Positions 32,660 to 43,348 of a DNA stretch of 64,000 nt are shown in pieces. The translations under genes were made by a program, and so were the position numbers. The stretch is from Castor canadensis. Taxonomy: Eukaryota > Chordata > Mammalia > Rodentia > Castoridae. Under the pieces are notes generated by a model that was not told the DNA's origin, did not search any database, and saw only the letters and a program-made list of their open reading frames with translations. Each line of letters opens with the position of its first letter. Within the stretch, counting starts at the first letter, position 1. The stretch spans positions 108,392,332-108,456,331 of the forward strand of contig NC_133398.1 in the NCBI RefSeq assembly GCF_047511655.1, read 5' to 3'.

Positions 32660-33030
32660 TTTTTTTATTGTTTTATTATTCATATGTGCAAACAAGGCTT
32701 GGGTCATTTCTCCCCCATGCCCCCACCCCCTCCCTTACCACCCATTCCGCCCCCTCCCTCTCCCCCCAAACCTCTCAATACCTGGCAGAAACTATTTTGC
32801 CCTTTTATCTCTAATTTTGTTGAAGAGAGAGTATAAGCAATAATAGGAAGGAACAAGGGTTTTTGCTGGTTGAGATAAGGATAGCTACACAGGGAGTTGA
32901 CTCACATTAATTTCCTGTGTGTGTTTGTGTTACCTTCTAGGATAATTCTTCTTGATCTAACCTTTTCTCTAGTTCCTGGTCCCTTTTCCTATTGGCCTCA
33001 GTTGCTTTTAAGGTATCTGCTTGCATAGAG
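32660..33030 (-). mobile_element. L1 3' end (young-looking), minus strand
   Basis: Poly-T head, TATTATTCATATGTGCA, a C-rich block (32,715-32,772) and TAGCTACACAGGGAGTTGAC. The text is nearly the reverse complement of the plus-strand L1 3' end at 62,440-62,810, so both belong to one subfamily. Confidence 0.85.
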
Positions 33031-33034
33031 TTCT

Positions 33035-33410
33035 GCAATGCGGCTGTGTACCACTTACTGCTTGCCTAGCCTCTCAGCGACGGCAAACAGTGCATGTGTC
33101 ACGGGCTGTTCTTACAGGAAGTGAGGTTTCTCAGGAGTGGTGGGCTTGCTCTGTCATTGCGTCTACAGTCCTGTGACAGTGTGGCCACCCTGTTCCCTGG
33201 ATTGGCCATGTCATTCTCAATGTCTGAATATTTCATGGGGCATCAATTTCCCTCAGCAGGGGCTGAGTCAACCTAGCATTTACCCATATTTCTAGCAACT
33301 CAGCTAACCTACTGGGTTTCAACTTCTAATTATTTTAGTTTTTGTCTCTTCAGTAACAAAATATGTTAAGCTTTCCATTCTGGATCTTGTCATAGACTCT
33401 GACTTTATAT
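33035..33410 (+). other. Intron stretch with nothing recognised
   Basis: Moderately GC-rich sequence without a supported open frame. It could be an old LTR, but no boundary is visible. Confidence 0.4.
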
Positions 33411-33414
33411 TTTA

Positions 33415-33758
33415 TTTTTTGTCAAAGGCTGGAACTCAGGGCCTCATGCTTGTTAAGCAGGTACTCTTACCACTTGAGTCACACCCTCAGCCGCTAGCTC
33501 TTTTTTTTTTTTTTTCGCTTTTTTGCTCTTTTTGAGATAGGGCTTCATGCTTTTTTCCCAAGTAAGCCTTGTACTGCAGTGCTCCTTCCTATATCTCTTG
33601 CATAGCTGGGCTTACAGGGTTGTACCACCATAGCAACTAGTTTATTGAGATGAGGCCTCACTAAATTTTTGTGTGGGCTGACCTCAAATCACTATCTTCC
33701 AATTCTCTGTCTCCTGAGTAGCTGGGATTACAAGTGTGTACCACCACACCCAGCCTAT
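33415..33758 (-). mobile_element. ID-like SINE followed by B1-type SINEs
   Basis: GGCTGGAACTCAGGGCCTCA, then a B1-like block with ACAGGGTTGTACCACCATAG and a second with CTGAGTAGCTGGGATTACAA. Confidence 0.75.
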
Positions 33759-33759
33759 T

Positions 33760-34760
33760 TTTGATGTTTGGCTGCTGGTATATTCTAAGCCTTACCTGCC
33801 TGCCCTTCTGTCCTATCCCACATCTGAACAAACTGATAAGAAAATCCAGGTGTTCCTTCCCTTGGTGCTGGTGATAACCACGTATGAAAACAGGCAGCCC
33901 AACCCCACCCTGAATCACCATAGAAACCCCAGGATTGTTTCCTTCTCTTGTGATCTCAGGGCCACTTTTGAGCCTGCTTGGAGCACTTTCCACAGCCTCG
34001 TTATGTGAACACTGAGCCTCCTCATGTCCCCTTGGTGTGTGTCCCATCAGCACTCCTGACCTCTGAACCAAGGCCTCCTTTGAGGGGACTTAATGGTGGG
34101 ACAGTGATGAGTCCGTGTAAACAGTGCCCACCACTGCAGGGTCTTTCTATCTTCCTAACCGCTCTACTGACTCTGCCCTCCCTATGCATAACAACCCAAT
34201 GTAGAAGTTACGGTTGGCATTAGAGACAGTTTAGGGTTGGGCTGCCCTTTCAGTTGCTTGGCTCATGAGTGTTATTCCTGGCCTGTGTGCCTCAGGTTGA
34301 ATTGCTTGTCTCAGTTCATCTGTGACTTATGATTGGATCAGGGGAATGACTTGTTCTGTCTCAGCCAGGCATCGGCCCCATCAAATCTGGCACTCAGGAA
34401 ATACCAGCATGTTATGTGTACAGGGTGGTCCACCAGAGGGCTGCCTGTAAAAGACTGCCTATACAAGCCAGTGGCTCACCTGGCCAAAGTTTGTCCTATT
34501 CTGTTGTGGGTTTTTACTTTTTCTGCCAATCTGTTTTCTCAAGTAGCTCATTCTGTTCTTCCATCAATTTTTCTCTTGCAGAAAATACTATCTTGATGCC
34601 TCTTCTTACTTCCCAGTGGTGTCACTAAAGCCATACTTCTATTTCTTGTGCCTGGATTATTCTCACCCTGTTGGGATATGTTGACTCCTTTTTTTTTAAC
34701 TAGCTCATCTTAGGTGTGTCTGATAGACTTCACTACTTAAAACATTGTACAACTGAAGCA
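33760..34760 (+). other. Intron stretch, unassigned
   Basis: About 1 kb of relatively GC-rich sequence with short frames on both strands but no splice-bounded coding pattern. I see no repeat landmark in it. Confidence 0.4.
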
Positions 34761-34765
34761 CAAAG

Positions 34766-34848
34766 GTCTGGAGGGGTGGCTAAAGTGCTTGTTTAGCAAG
34801 TGCAAGGTTCTGAGTTCGAACTCCAGTCCCGCCACACACACACACCCA
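34766..34848 (+). mobile_element. ID-like SINE
   Basis: GGTCTGGAGGGGTGGCTAAA, GAGTTCGAACTCCAGTCCC and a (CA)n tail. Confidence 0.85.
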
Positions 34849-35009
34849 AAATTAACACACACTTCCACTTTGTACACGTTTCACGTGTTCCTGAGTTGGA
34901 GCTATTACAGCATGCATTGCTCTTTTCCCTTCCCTATTTCTCCAACCCCCTGAAGTGCACATAAAGCTACATTCTTTGTATAATTAAGTGTTCTGCCCAT
35001 CTGTGTGCT

Positions 35010-35092
35010 TGTGCACCCAGGGTGCTGGGGATCAAAGTCAGGGCCTGGGTCATAATAGACAAGTGCTCTACCACTGGGCCACACCCCCCGTC
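35010..35092 (-). mobile_element. ID-like SINE, diverged
   Basis: GGGTGCTGGGGATCAAAGTC, then CAAGTGCTCTACCACTGGGC. Confidence 0.7.
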
Positions 35093-35094
35093 AA

Positions 35095-36270
35095 CCACTT
35101 TGTATTTTAATGAACATTTCATAAAAAATATTTAGTAAAATCTAATTATAGAGTTTAAGTTATAAGCAGAAAAGGTTCTGATTCAGAAGGATTTTAAATG
35201 TTGTCTTCTGGGAACAGTTCAGTGAGCCAGAGGTAGACTTGGAAAAGCTTTAAAATTTCAGCCTTGCTAATGCACACGTCTATGTCTGTTTTTAAACAGA
35301 CAGAAGAGTCTCCCTAGAGTTGTGGTGAGATTAGAAATTAGTTTTGAGAGCAGAAAGCTCTAAGTGATTCATGAAGGACAGTGACCTTTGAATAGGGACA
35401 GCCAGTCAGAAGAAGGAAGCTTAAGTGGAGAAAATGAAAGAATTGCATGTGTACTTGTAATGCAATAGTGATGACTGGGGGGATGCATGAATGCACATTT
35501 GATTGGCCTGTAGAATGACTGTATTTTTTTTGACTAGGTTAGAAGCCAGTGGTGACTAACGAACCATTAGTAGGATAGCACACTTTTTGCATTGAACATC
35601 ATTGGTAGTAATGTAGATGCCATCAGGTGTAGTGGTAGGTTTATCAGCTAAAGAAAGTAAAAAATTGTAATTGATCACAATCTTGAGTATTAGGTATCCT
35701 CAGGATGAATGACAGCCACTAATGTGTGAATGAAAGTGTACCACAAAAATTAAAGAATGTGCCTGGATACATGACAAGGCCCTCAGACAATAAAATGAAT
35801 AGAAGGCCAGACTGTGTCTAGATTCAAGAACTCTTAAAATAAGATGATAGTGTAATTCAGTCTTTCCATAAATAGTCACTAAGGATCTATTGTGTTTTAT
35901 ACACTATTCCAGAATTTGAAATGTTAGTATGATTTGGGCAGGAACATGAAATGTTAGAATAAAGCCCAGCTCCTGTAACTAAGAGACCCCAAGAAACAGT
36001 GATTTAAAAAATACAAATACTGACCCTTGCATGGCAACTCCTGGGGTATGGTCCAGTTTTGCCAGGCACTCTTTTCAAGTGGCCATTCAGAGATAAAGTT
36101 TCTAGAAAAGGTCATTGTACCACCATCTCCTAGGGCCAGGACTGGCAAGACTTTTCTGTAAAGACCCAAAAGTAAACATTTCAGCCTGGAGGCCATGTGC
36201 TTGCTGTCTGTACTCATTTTTGCTATCATAGTTCCAAAGCAGCTATAGACAATGGTATCAGTGAATGAAA
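35095..36270 (+). other. Intron stretch, mostly unique, with an old DNA-transposon-like scrap
   Basis: No exon is supported. At 36,140-36,260, 'ACTTTTCTGTAAAGACCC' followed by GCAGCTATAGACAATGGTAT resembles an old hAT-type interspersed repeat common in mammals, recalled from general knowledge. Confidence 0.35.
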
Positions 36271-36272
36271 AA

Positions 36273-36350
36273 CTATAGGGCTGGAGCTTGGCTCAAGTGG
36301 TAGAGCACCTGTCTGGCAAGCAGAAAGCCCTGAGTTCAAACCCTAATAAA
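36273..36350 (+). mobile_element. ID-like SINE
   Basis: GGGCTGGAGCTTGGCTCAAG and GAGTTCAAACCCTAATAAA. Confidence 0.88.
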
Positions 36351-36354
36351 AAAT

Positions 36355-37020
36355 TTATGAACACTGAAACTTAAATAATTTTATAGTCACAAAGTATTCT
36401 TTTGACTTTTTTCAACCATTTAAAAACTGAAATATATTCTTAGCTTTTTGGTAGAGGCCTGACACCTGAATGCCAAAGCATTCTACCCTGCCCTGAGGTG
36501 TTGTGTCTGCATAGAGCTGTCGAGTCTGGAATATTTTGTGGGAAGAGAATAGGTTTGTGGAAGACCACACCTACTTCCTTAAGACACTGACTTTGTCATA
36601 ACATATATATTGTAAAAATTACTCCCATTTTGATTGATAAGAACTGGGTTACTTTGGTCCCACCTAACAGTAAACGAGGCTGGGCAATCTCTGTGTTCTA
36701 AGGCCACTGTGTGTTGGGTACAAGCTTAGTACTATTCAGGAAAGGGACAGATTGGATAGGCAGCTTTCAGTCTCAGATGGCTGGCAGTTTTCCTGCTGGA
36801 TACCCATAGCTCTGCAGGGATAAGAGACTAAACAGTGATAAAAGACTTAGTTACAGACATCCAGTTTACTCTTTGGCTAAGTCAGATGACTGAGGCTACT
36901 ATAAACATAAGTGAATTGGTATTTAGCCACACTGACTAATAGGGAAAATAGAAATTGGGAAGATTAGTGAGGATTTACAGATGAAGGATGATAAGAACCT
37001 AGACTTAGAAATACTTCCTT
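36355..37020 (+). other. Intron stretch with nothing recognised
   Basis: AT-rich sequence without repeats or coding patterns I can support. Confidence 0.4.
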
Positions 37021-37023
37021 TAG

Positions 37024-37105
37024 TGGCTAGGGTGTGGCTCAGTGGTAGAGTACGTACTTAATCTGTACAAAGCCCTTGGGTTTGCTCTCTAGCACTTCAA
37101 AAATA
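37024..37105 (+). mobile_element. ID-like SINE
   Basis: GGCTAGGGTGTGGCTCAGTG and CTTGGGTTTGCTCTCTAGCA. Confidence 0.8.
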
Positions 37106-37116
37106 GCAGAAATAAT

Positions 37117-37315
37117 CTTTTTTTTTTTGAGGTACTGGGGCTTGAACTCAGAGTCTTCACCTTGAGCCACTCCACCACCCCAATTTTTTGTGATAGGGTT
37201 TTTCAAGATAGGGTCTCACGAACTATTTGCCCTGACTGGCTTCGAACCATAGTCTTCCTAGTCTCTGCCTCCTGAGTAGCTAGGATTACAGGTGTGAGCC
37301 ACCGGTGCCCAGCCC
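37117..37315 (-). mobile_element. Dimeric B1+ID SINE
   Basis: GGTACTGGGGCTTGAACTCA and TGAGTAGCTAGGATTACAGG, ending GCCACCGGTGCCCAGCC. It lies 12 bases from the plus-strand ID SINE at 37,024, in opposite orientation. Confidence 0.93.
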
Positions 37316-37806
37316 AAAATAATCTTTTAAGCCATGAGGTTTTGTCACTTTGTTCTTCTGGCACTTCACTTCTATTCCACTTGCTTGGGTTTGAATCTCC
37401 TCCTCCTCAGTTACTAAACATTCGATCTAAGCAAATTATTAAATTCTTCCTGTGGCTCAGTTTCCTTATATGTAAAATAGGAAAAATAATACCAGCAACA
37501 AAGGGTTGTGATAAAGTTTAAATGAGCTAATGTAAAACTTAAAACAGTGCATCTAAATGCTATTGTTTATCATAAGGTGAATATAAGTGTTACATTCAGT
37601 ACCATATAGTAAATGTAAAGTGAAAGATAATTACATGTTTATGTATACTTATATATATGTTATATTTATTTATGTATAACTTACATATTTATATATTTCT
37701 TATATTTATGTAATGCCTCTTTCATTTTCCTGTTTTCACCATGAATCAATTTGATGTGTCTCTCCCATCTTTGTCTCTGTTTCAGATTTCTTTTCTTCCT
37801 TTTTAG

Positions 37807-38255
37807 GTGATGATACTGGTTTTGAGACTTCACAACAGCTAATGTCTGAAGAAGCTTCTTTGCAGTTTGAAAAAATTAGTCTCTTCACAAGAGATGATCC
37901 ATACTCTGCTTTAGAAGAATTATGGAAGGATAATAGACAGCAAGGGAGATCTGAGAAAAGCCGGAATGAACCTGTAGGTCACATTGCCTTCCCCAACAAG
38001 GCAACAGCAGCTTGTGAGAGTGGCTGGGAATATGAGTACACTGGGAGGATGGTTCATGTGAACACACACCTTGTGCCTTCAGGAAAAAGATTCCATCACT
38101 ACAACTCATTTAGAAAGAGCTTACCTAGTCACAGCAGAAACCACAAAGGTCTTGACAGGATTATGGAATATAGTGATACTTTTATGCATCTGAATCCTCA
38201 TGCCAAAGTGAATGCTTGTGCAGGTATTCAATGTAGGGATCTTCTAAGTCATTAG
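37807..38255 (+). CDS. KRAB zinc-finger gene, terminal exon: linker, ending at an in-frame TAG
   Basis: The acceptor CTTTTTAG ends at 37,806. GT completes the split codon (Gly) and the frame continues DDTGFETSQQLMSEEASLQF through an acidic/basic KRAB-to-finger linker (LEELWKDNRQQG, a pattern shared by many KRAB-ZNFs). TAG at 38,253-38,255 follows GIQCRDLLSH. Joined to the earlier exons this gives 228 residues: MNKSL, KRAB-A, KRAB-B and linker, with no complete zinc finger. A second acceptor at 37,785 (TTTCAG) would add DFFSSFL in frame. The stop falls in a degenerate finger (GxxC instead of CxxC) at the helix position that is Lys in most fingers of this protein. A single base change from AAG would explain it. 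Confidence 0.88.
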
Positions 38256-40103
38256 CAGGCTCTTTCTCAGCATCAGAAAATCCACACTGGGGGCAGCCTC
38301 TGTTTGTTTTCTGACTATGTAAAAGTTCTCACCCAAGAGTCACCCCTCTTCACTCATCAGAGTATTGATGCTGAAGAAAAGCAGCATGAGTGCAGCAAAA
38401 GCAAGATGGCCTCCACCCACAAGCCCCACGTCACTGGGCCTCAGAGGACTTCTGTGGGAAGGAAGCCCTGTGTGTGCACTGAATGTGGGAAGGAATGTTC
38501 CCTGAAGTCAAACCATCAGGAAACTAATGAGAACTCCTATAAGTGCACTAAGTATGGAAGAGCCTTTATTGAGAAATCTGATCTGCTCAGGTGCCAGAGA
38601 AATCATACTGAAAAGAAACTCTGTGAATACAGTAAATGTGGGAAAAGCTTTTCTCAGAATTCAAACCTCAGTATACATAAAAAAATTCATTCTTCAAGGA
38701 AACACTTTGAATGTACTGAATGTGGAAAGGCCTTCACAAGAAAATCAACACTAAGTATGCATCAGAAAATCCATACAGGAGAAAAACCCTATGTGTGCAC
38801 TGAGTGTGGGAAGGCCTTTATCCGGAAGTCACATTTTATCATACATGAAAGAATTCATACTGGAGAAAAGCCCTATAAGTGTGGTGACTGTGGGAAATCC
38901 TTTATTAAAAAGTCACAACTCCATGTGCACCAGCGAATTCACACAGGAGAGAACCCCTTTATATGTTCAGAATGTGGGAAGGTCTTTACTCACAAAACAA
39001 ATCTCATTATACACCAAAAAATTCATACTGGGGAGAGACCCTATGTATGTACTGAATGTGGGAAGGCCTTTTCTGACAGGTCAAATCTCATTAAACACCA
39101 AAAAATCCACACTGGAGAAAAACCTTATAAATGTAGTGACTGTGGAAAAGCCTTCACCTGGAAGTCACGGCTCAGGATCCATGAGAAATGCCATACTGGC
39201 GAGAGACATTACGAATGCAGTGAGTGTGGGAAAGCATTCATTCAGAAGTCAACACTAAGTATGCACCAGAGAATCCACAGAGGAGAAAAACCCTATGCTT
39301 GCCCAGAATGTGGGAAGGCCTTCTTCCACAAATCACATTTTATTACCCATGAGAGAATTCATACTGGAGAGAAACCCTATGAATGTAGCAATTGTGGGAA
39401 ATCCTTCACTAAGAAATCACAGCTCCATGTACATCAGCAAGTTCACACAGGAGAGAAGCCATATAGATGTGCTGAATGTGGAAAGGCCTTCATGGATAGG
39501 TCAAATCTCTTTACACACCAGAAAATTCACACTGGAGAGAAACCCTATAAATGTAGTGACTGTGGAAAAGCCTTCACTCGGAAGTCAGGCCTCCACATCC
39601 ATCAACAATCCCATACCGGAGAAAGACATTATGAGTGCAGTGAGTGCGGGAAAGCCTTTGCAAGAAAGTCAACATTGATTATGCACCAGAGAATTCACAC
39701 GGGAGAGAAGCCCTATATTTGTACCGAATGTGGGAAGTCCTTCATCCAGAAGTCACACTTAAATAGACATAGGAGAATTTATACTGGAGAGAAACCCTAT
39801 AAATGCAGTGACTGTGGGAAGTCTTTCATTAAGAAGTCACAACTCCACGAGCACCGTCGAATTCACACAGGAGAGAAACCATATATCTGTGCTGAATGTG
39901 GAAAGGCCTTTACCATCAGATCAAATCTTATCAAACACCAGAAAATTCATTCTAAACAGAAACCATATAAATGCAGTGATGTTGGGAAAGCCTTAAACTG
40001 GAAGCCACAGCTCACAAGTCAACCAGGTATACCCCAGAAGTCTGATACTGGTCAAGTAGAGTGCCCAGTGCCACAATCATGGTGTGGGGATACAAAGAAA
40101 TGA
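38256..40103 (+). pseudogene. KRAB zinc-finger gene, C2H2 finger array downstream of the in-frame stop
   Basis: The same frame stays open for 615 codons after the TAG, to TGA at 40,101-40,103. Five or so degenerate fingers come first (to about 38,705). One keeps two Cys but has lost L-x-x and its last His, one has Cys to Tyr and His to Cys changes, and one has Cys-Glu-Tyr out of place. From 38,706 to 39,965 fifteen fingers follow at an exact 84-base period, with TGEKPY-type linkers. Fourteen have perfect C2H2 ligands, while finger 13 ends in Tyr (RHRRIY). A sixteenth, degenerate finger follows ([13 protein letters not shown]). By family knowledge the array would bind DNA in a sequence-specific way. 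It resembles the ZNF585-type arrays in helix order, but I do not claim orthology. Expression requires readthrough, an alternative start (such as ATG near 38,405), or that the stop is an allele or error. Confidence 0.85.
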
Positions 40104-40279
40104 CTAAGAAGCAGGAGGAAACCAGGACCCACCATGTTCTATCTGGTCAGAATTATGAGACTCTGAATTGCATAGCTCATGTCTGTTACTCACACTTTGG
40201 AAAAAGCGTTTCTGTGCCATGGTCATGCTTGGTTACCTCACAGATTATCAGGCCCTGACAACCAAGAGTAAAGATGTGA

Positions 40280-40425
40280 AAGCCAGGTGTGGTGGTATAT
40301 ACCTGTATACCTGTAGTCACTACTACTTGGGAAGCTGAGGCAGGAGGATGGCTTGAACCCCAGAGTTTAAGACCAGCCTGGACAATATAGTAAGATCCCA
40401 TCTCAAAAAACAAACAAACAAACAA
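40280..40425 (+). mobile_element. B1/Alu-like SINE monomer
   Basis: GCCAGGTGTGGTGG, GGGAAGCTGAGGCAGGAGG and AAGACCAGCCTGG with an A-rich tail. Confidence 0.9.
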
Positions 40426-41627
40426 AAAGCAAAGTGCTGACTTGCAGTTGTTACACAGATTTTTTTGATAAACAGCTGTTCAAATTTAGGGCTGTTGAGT
40501 TTTTCATGCCTTGAGTAGCAAAACTGTTCAATATGTACCCAAAAAATTTCATAAACAAGAAGAGTGGTAAGAAAATTTTCATTGTCTAATCCCCCATAAA
40601 GACTGAAATCAAGGTGGAAGTTACAGTCAGTTCAGATCAACAGTGAAAATAAGCCAGATGTTTTTGTGAAAACTGACACAAAGAAAGGACTCACCTTTTT
40701 TCCCTGTTTGAAATCCCTGTTATTTATTATTTGTAGTATTTGTTGGTGTGTGCTGTGGCAGTAGTTTCCCAGAGGTCTAAACATGCTGTCAGCCTGTGAT
40801 CAATGGTGTGACTACTTGCCGCTGCAGAGCTGGCCTAGGGTTGGGGGCTTGGCCACAGGAACCCAGATCTCCATGGTAGCACTTGGATCCTCAACTTTGT
40901 TCATGGAAAACTGCACTTTCATATTGATTCCCATTTGAAAAATAGGCAGATTAAGAAAAATGGATTTCAAAGTGTAGAATTCTTTGCCTCCAATTTTGTT
41001 AGTTCATTCTCTACATAATCATTATATGTTTGCTTACCACAAGGCACAACTGTCTGGCATTTTAGATTGTCTTCTTAGAAGACAAAATATAGTTGAACAT
41101 TTGAAAAAGTACTCCCACCCTTCCCATTCTCTACACATTGCATTTAATCAGATACTAAAATAAGTGTGTCCTAATCTTGCAGAATAATTGTGAATTTGTC
41201 TCCTTATAAGCCACTAACATTTGCTGTTTATTTTGAGGTTTTTTTTACTTACATCAAATCTAGAGTTATGGTTTTCCTGGTTAATTGAAACTGTCATTAT
41301 GAAAGGTTTCTTTTTTGGCTTAAAATACACTTTCAAGTGTTAATACAATAGCCATACTTTCCTTTTTAAAGGCTAATGTAAATCAGTACTAATGCTACTT
41401 CTGAACAAGGGAAGAAGGTAGGAAATTGACTTCATGTTCCCTTCTTGACGTACATGGTATTGATGTCACACATTTGAAATCTGTAGCTAGTTGATATTGC
41501 CAATTATTGTTTCAGAGTCAATACTCAAGTTAAATTAGCACACATACTTATCCTTTTCATACTTTTTTACTCTTGTTCTTTAAACTCCCCCCTCCCTGGA
41601 ATTATTTTCTCTCATCCCCTTCCCCAC

Positions 41628-41706
41628 CCCCTTGGCAGTACTGGGATTTGAACGTAGGGCTTCACACATGCTTAGCAATCTACTACTGAGCTACATCTCC
41701 AACCCC
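41628..41706 (-). mobile_element. ID-like SINE
   Basis: CAGTACTGGGATTTGAACGT, then CTACTACTGAGCTACATCTC. Confidence 0.85.
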
Positions 41707-41777
41707 ATGGGTTTTTTTCTCGTTTCTTAAGAGCACCCTTCAGTATTATGAGTTTGTTATGTCATTCTTTTGCTTTT

Positions 41778-41840
41778 TTTTTTGGTGCTAGGGATGGAAC
41801 CCAGGTGCTTTACCACTGAGCTGCATCCCCAGCCCTTGCT
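41778..41840 (-). mobile_element. ID-like SINE, shortened
   Basis: GGTGCTAGGGATGGAACCCA, then TTTACCACTGAGCTGCATCC. Confidence 0.85.
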
Positions 41841-41989
41841 TTATTTTGAAGGATACATTAATGTGTATAGAATTTAGGTCGGCACTTACTTTTATTAATA
41901 TTGTGAATATATTTCATTACAGTTGGTTTCCCATTGAACAGTAAGCTGCCCGTATAATTACCTTTGAAGTGATCTGATTTTTCTTTTTT

Positions 41990-42250
41990 TCTTCTGTCTC
42001 CTTTAAAATCTCTGGCTTTTGCTTTCAACTATTACACAGTATGTCTAGGTGTGGTTTTCTGTGAGTTTATTATGGTTGGAGTTTGCAGTGATTTTTCTTG
42101 ATACATGGTTTAGTGGTGTTTAAATGTGTTTGGGAAAATTCCTAGCTGTTGTGTGTTCAATTCCTGCATCTGTTTCATTGCTCTCCGTCTCTTCTAGGGA
42201 TAGTCCCATTATCTAGATCCTCTATTTACCTGTTTCTCTTTGTCATTGTT
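41990..42250 (-). mobile_element. Old L1 fragment
   Basis: 'GTATGTCTAGGTGTGGTTTT' is a well-known reverse-complement L1 landmark. A related piece lies at 59,420-59,690. Confidence 0.55.
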
Positions 42251-42619
42251 TTTCTTGGGTTGTATTACATTTGTGGAGATAAGATGGTTTGATGATATCT
42301 TCTTCCAGAGAAGATTTACCTTTGCTTCCAGCAGGTGACCAGGCCAGGGATACTAGCAATGCCTGATTGCCTTTATCCAGTCGTGTACTGAGTTATTTGA
42401 ACCTGGGCTTTAGTCTTTGTGGAAACTTGTGTATTTTTCCCCACGCCATGTCTAGGGGACACCGTGAAGATTTAAGACTGTGGGAAGTTTGTCAGGTCCC
42501 TCTTCCTTGGAAGGACCAGAATTCTAGTGTTTATCACCTTGGTCCATGATTTTGTCAAAAAGGCCCTTCATCCTCTCTTGCCCAGTATTTGCTGTAAGAA
42601 TTAGCTCACACCTCTTAAT

Positions 42620-42625
42620 AATAAA
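42620..42625 (+). terminator. Candidate poly(A) signal for the zinc-finger gene
   Basis: AATAAA within TTAATAATAAACAATCCC, about 2.5 kb after the TGA. ATTAAA occurs near 42,711. Confidence 0.3.
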
Positions 42626-42837
42626 CAATCCCAAATTCCAGAGAGTATGGCTTATCTCTAGTCTTAATTACTGCAATTCCTCACTGTGTCGATCTCCTTT
42701 GCCATCAAAAAATTAAACGTGTTTAATATTTCTTCCATCCTTTTTAGTTCTCAAAGAAAGTATGGGACTATACCATTCTGTCATTGATAGAAAATTTCAA
42801 TTCATTGGGTTTTTTGTTTGTTTGTTTTTTGGTTTTT

Positions 42838-42926
42838 TTTTTTTTTTTGCGGTACTGGGGTTTGAACTCAGGGCTTCACACTTGCTAGATAGATGCTCCA
42901 CTACTTGAGCCACTCTGCCAGCCCTC
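42838..42926 (-). mobile_element. ID-like SINE
   Basis: GGTACTGGGGTTTGAACTCA, then CTACTTGAGCCACTCTGCCA. Confidence 0.92.
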
Positions 42927-43264
42927 AATTCATTGAGCTATCTGTTCATACTTAAGGGTTTGATGTTCCAAAGTATATTTTAAAATTACCAAATTATTGA
43001 TTTAAAAATGGAAATGCTCTAATCTACAACATCGCTTTATTCTCATTTTGTTGAAGCTTTGCAAATTGTGATACGTAAGAGGAAATTACCTCTCATGGAG
43101 TCTTATTTTATTATGGTAGCTTCCCAACTTCCGCAAAAGGGGGAGCTTGATTAAAAGCTGCCCAGATGTCTTAATTCTGTGCCTTTGCCTTAACAGAAAA
43201 TGAATTTAATGAAGACTGGTCTAAGACCCCAGGAATTTGAAAATAAGGATTTCAAAAATTAGCT

Positions 43265-43348
43265 TAGTAGGACTGCAAGTGTGGCTCAAGTGGTAGAGAA
43301 CCTCAGGCCCTAAGTTCAAACCCCAGTACCACCAAAAAATAAAAATTA
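43265..43348 (+). mobile_element. ID-like SINE, internally deleted
   Basis: AAGTGTGGCTCAAGTGGTAG and AAGTTCAAACCCCAGTACCA. Confidence 0.88.

Larger units (their letters stand above)
40104..42630 (+). other. Probable 3' UTR and flank of the zinc-finger gene
   Basis: KRAB-ZNF transcripts usually have long 3' UTRs in the terminal exon. The first clear AATAAA in non-SINE sequence is at 42,620-42,625. A B1 SINE (40,280), two ID SINEs (41,628; 41,778) and an L1 scrap (41,990-42,250) lie in between. The true end is unknown. Confidence 0.4.

Noticed and set aside
33736-34071. Overlapping 90-136-codon frames on both strands as a gene
   Set aside because: The minus frame runs into a B1 SINE, and neither frame has start, splice or family support.
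38253-38255. Selenocysteine or programmed recoding at the internal stop
   Set aside because: The codon is TAG, not TGA, and no recoding element is evident. A simple nonsense change is more economical.
38527-39996. Several 60-155-codon open frames overlapping the zinc-finger array in a second frame
   Set aside because: They repeat the same translated pattern every 28 codons because they are shifted readings of the finger repeat. The real frame has the C2H2 ligands.
38706-40049. Regular 84-base repeats that could suggest a CRISPR array
   Set aside because: The repeats are contiguous and encode C2H2 fingers with TGEKPY linkers. There are no spacers, and this is a mammalian genome.
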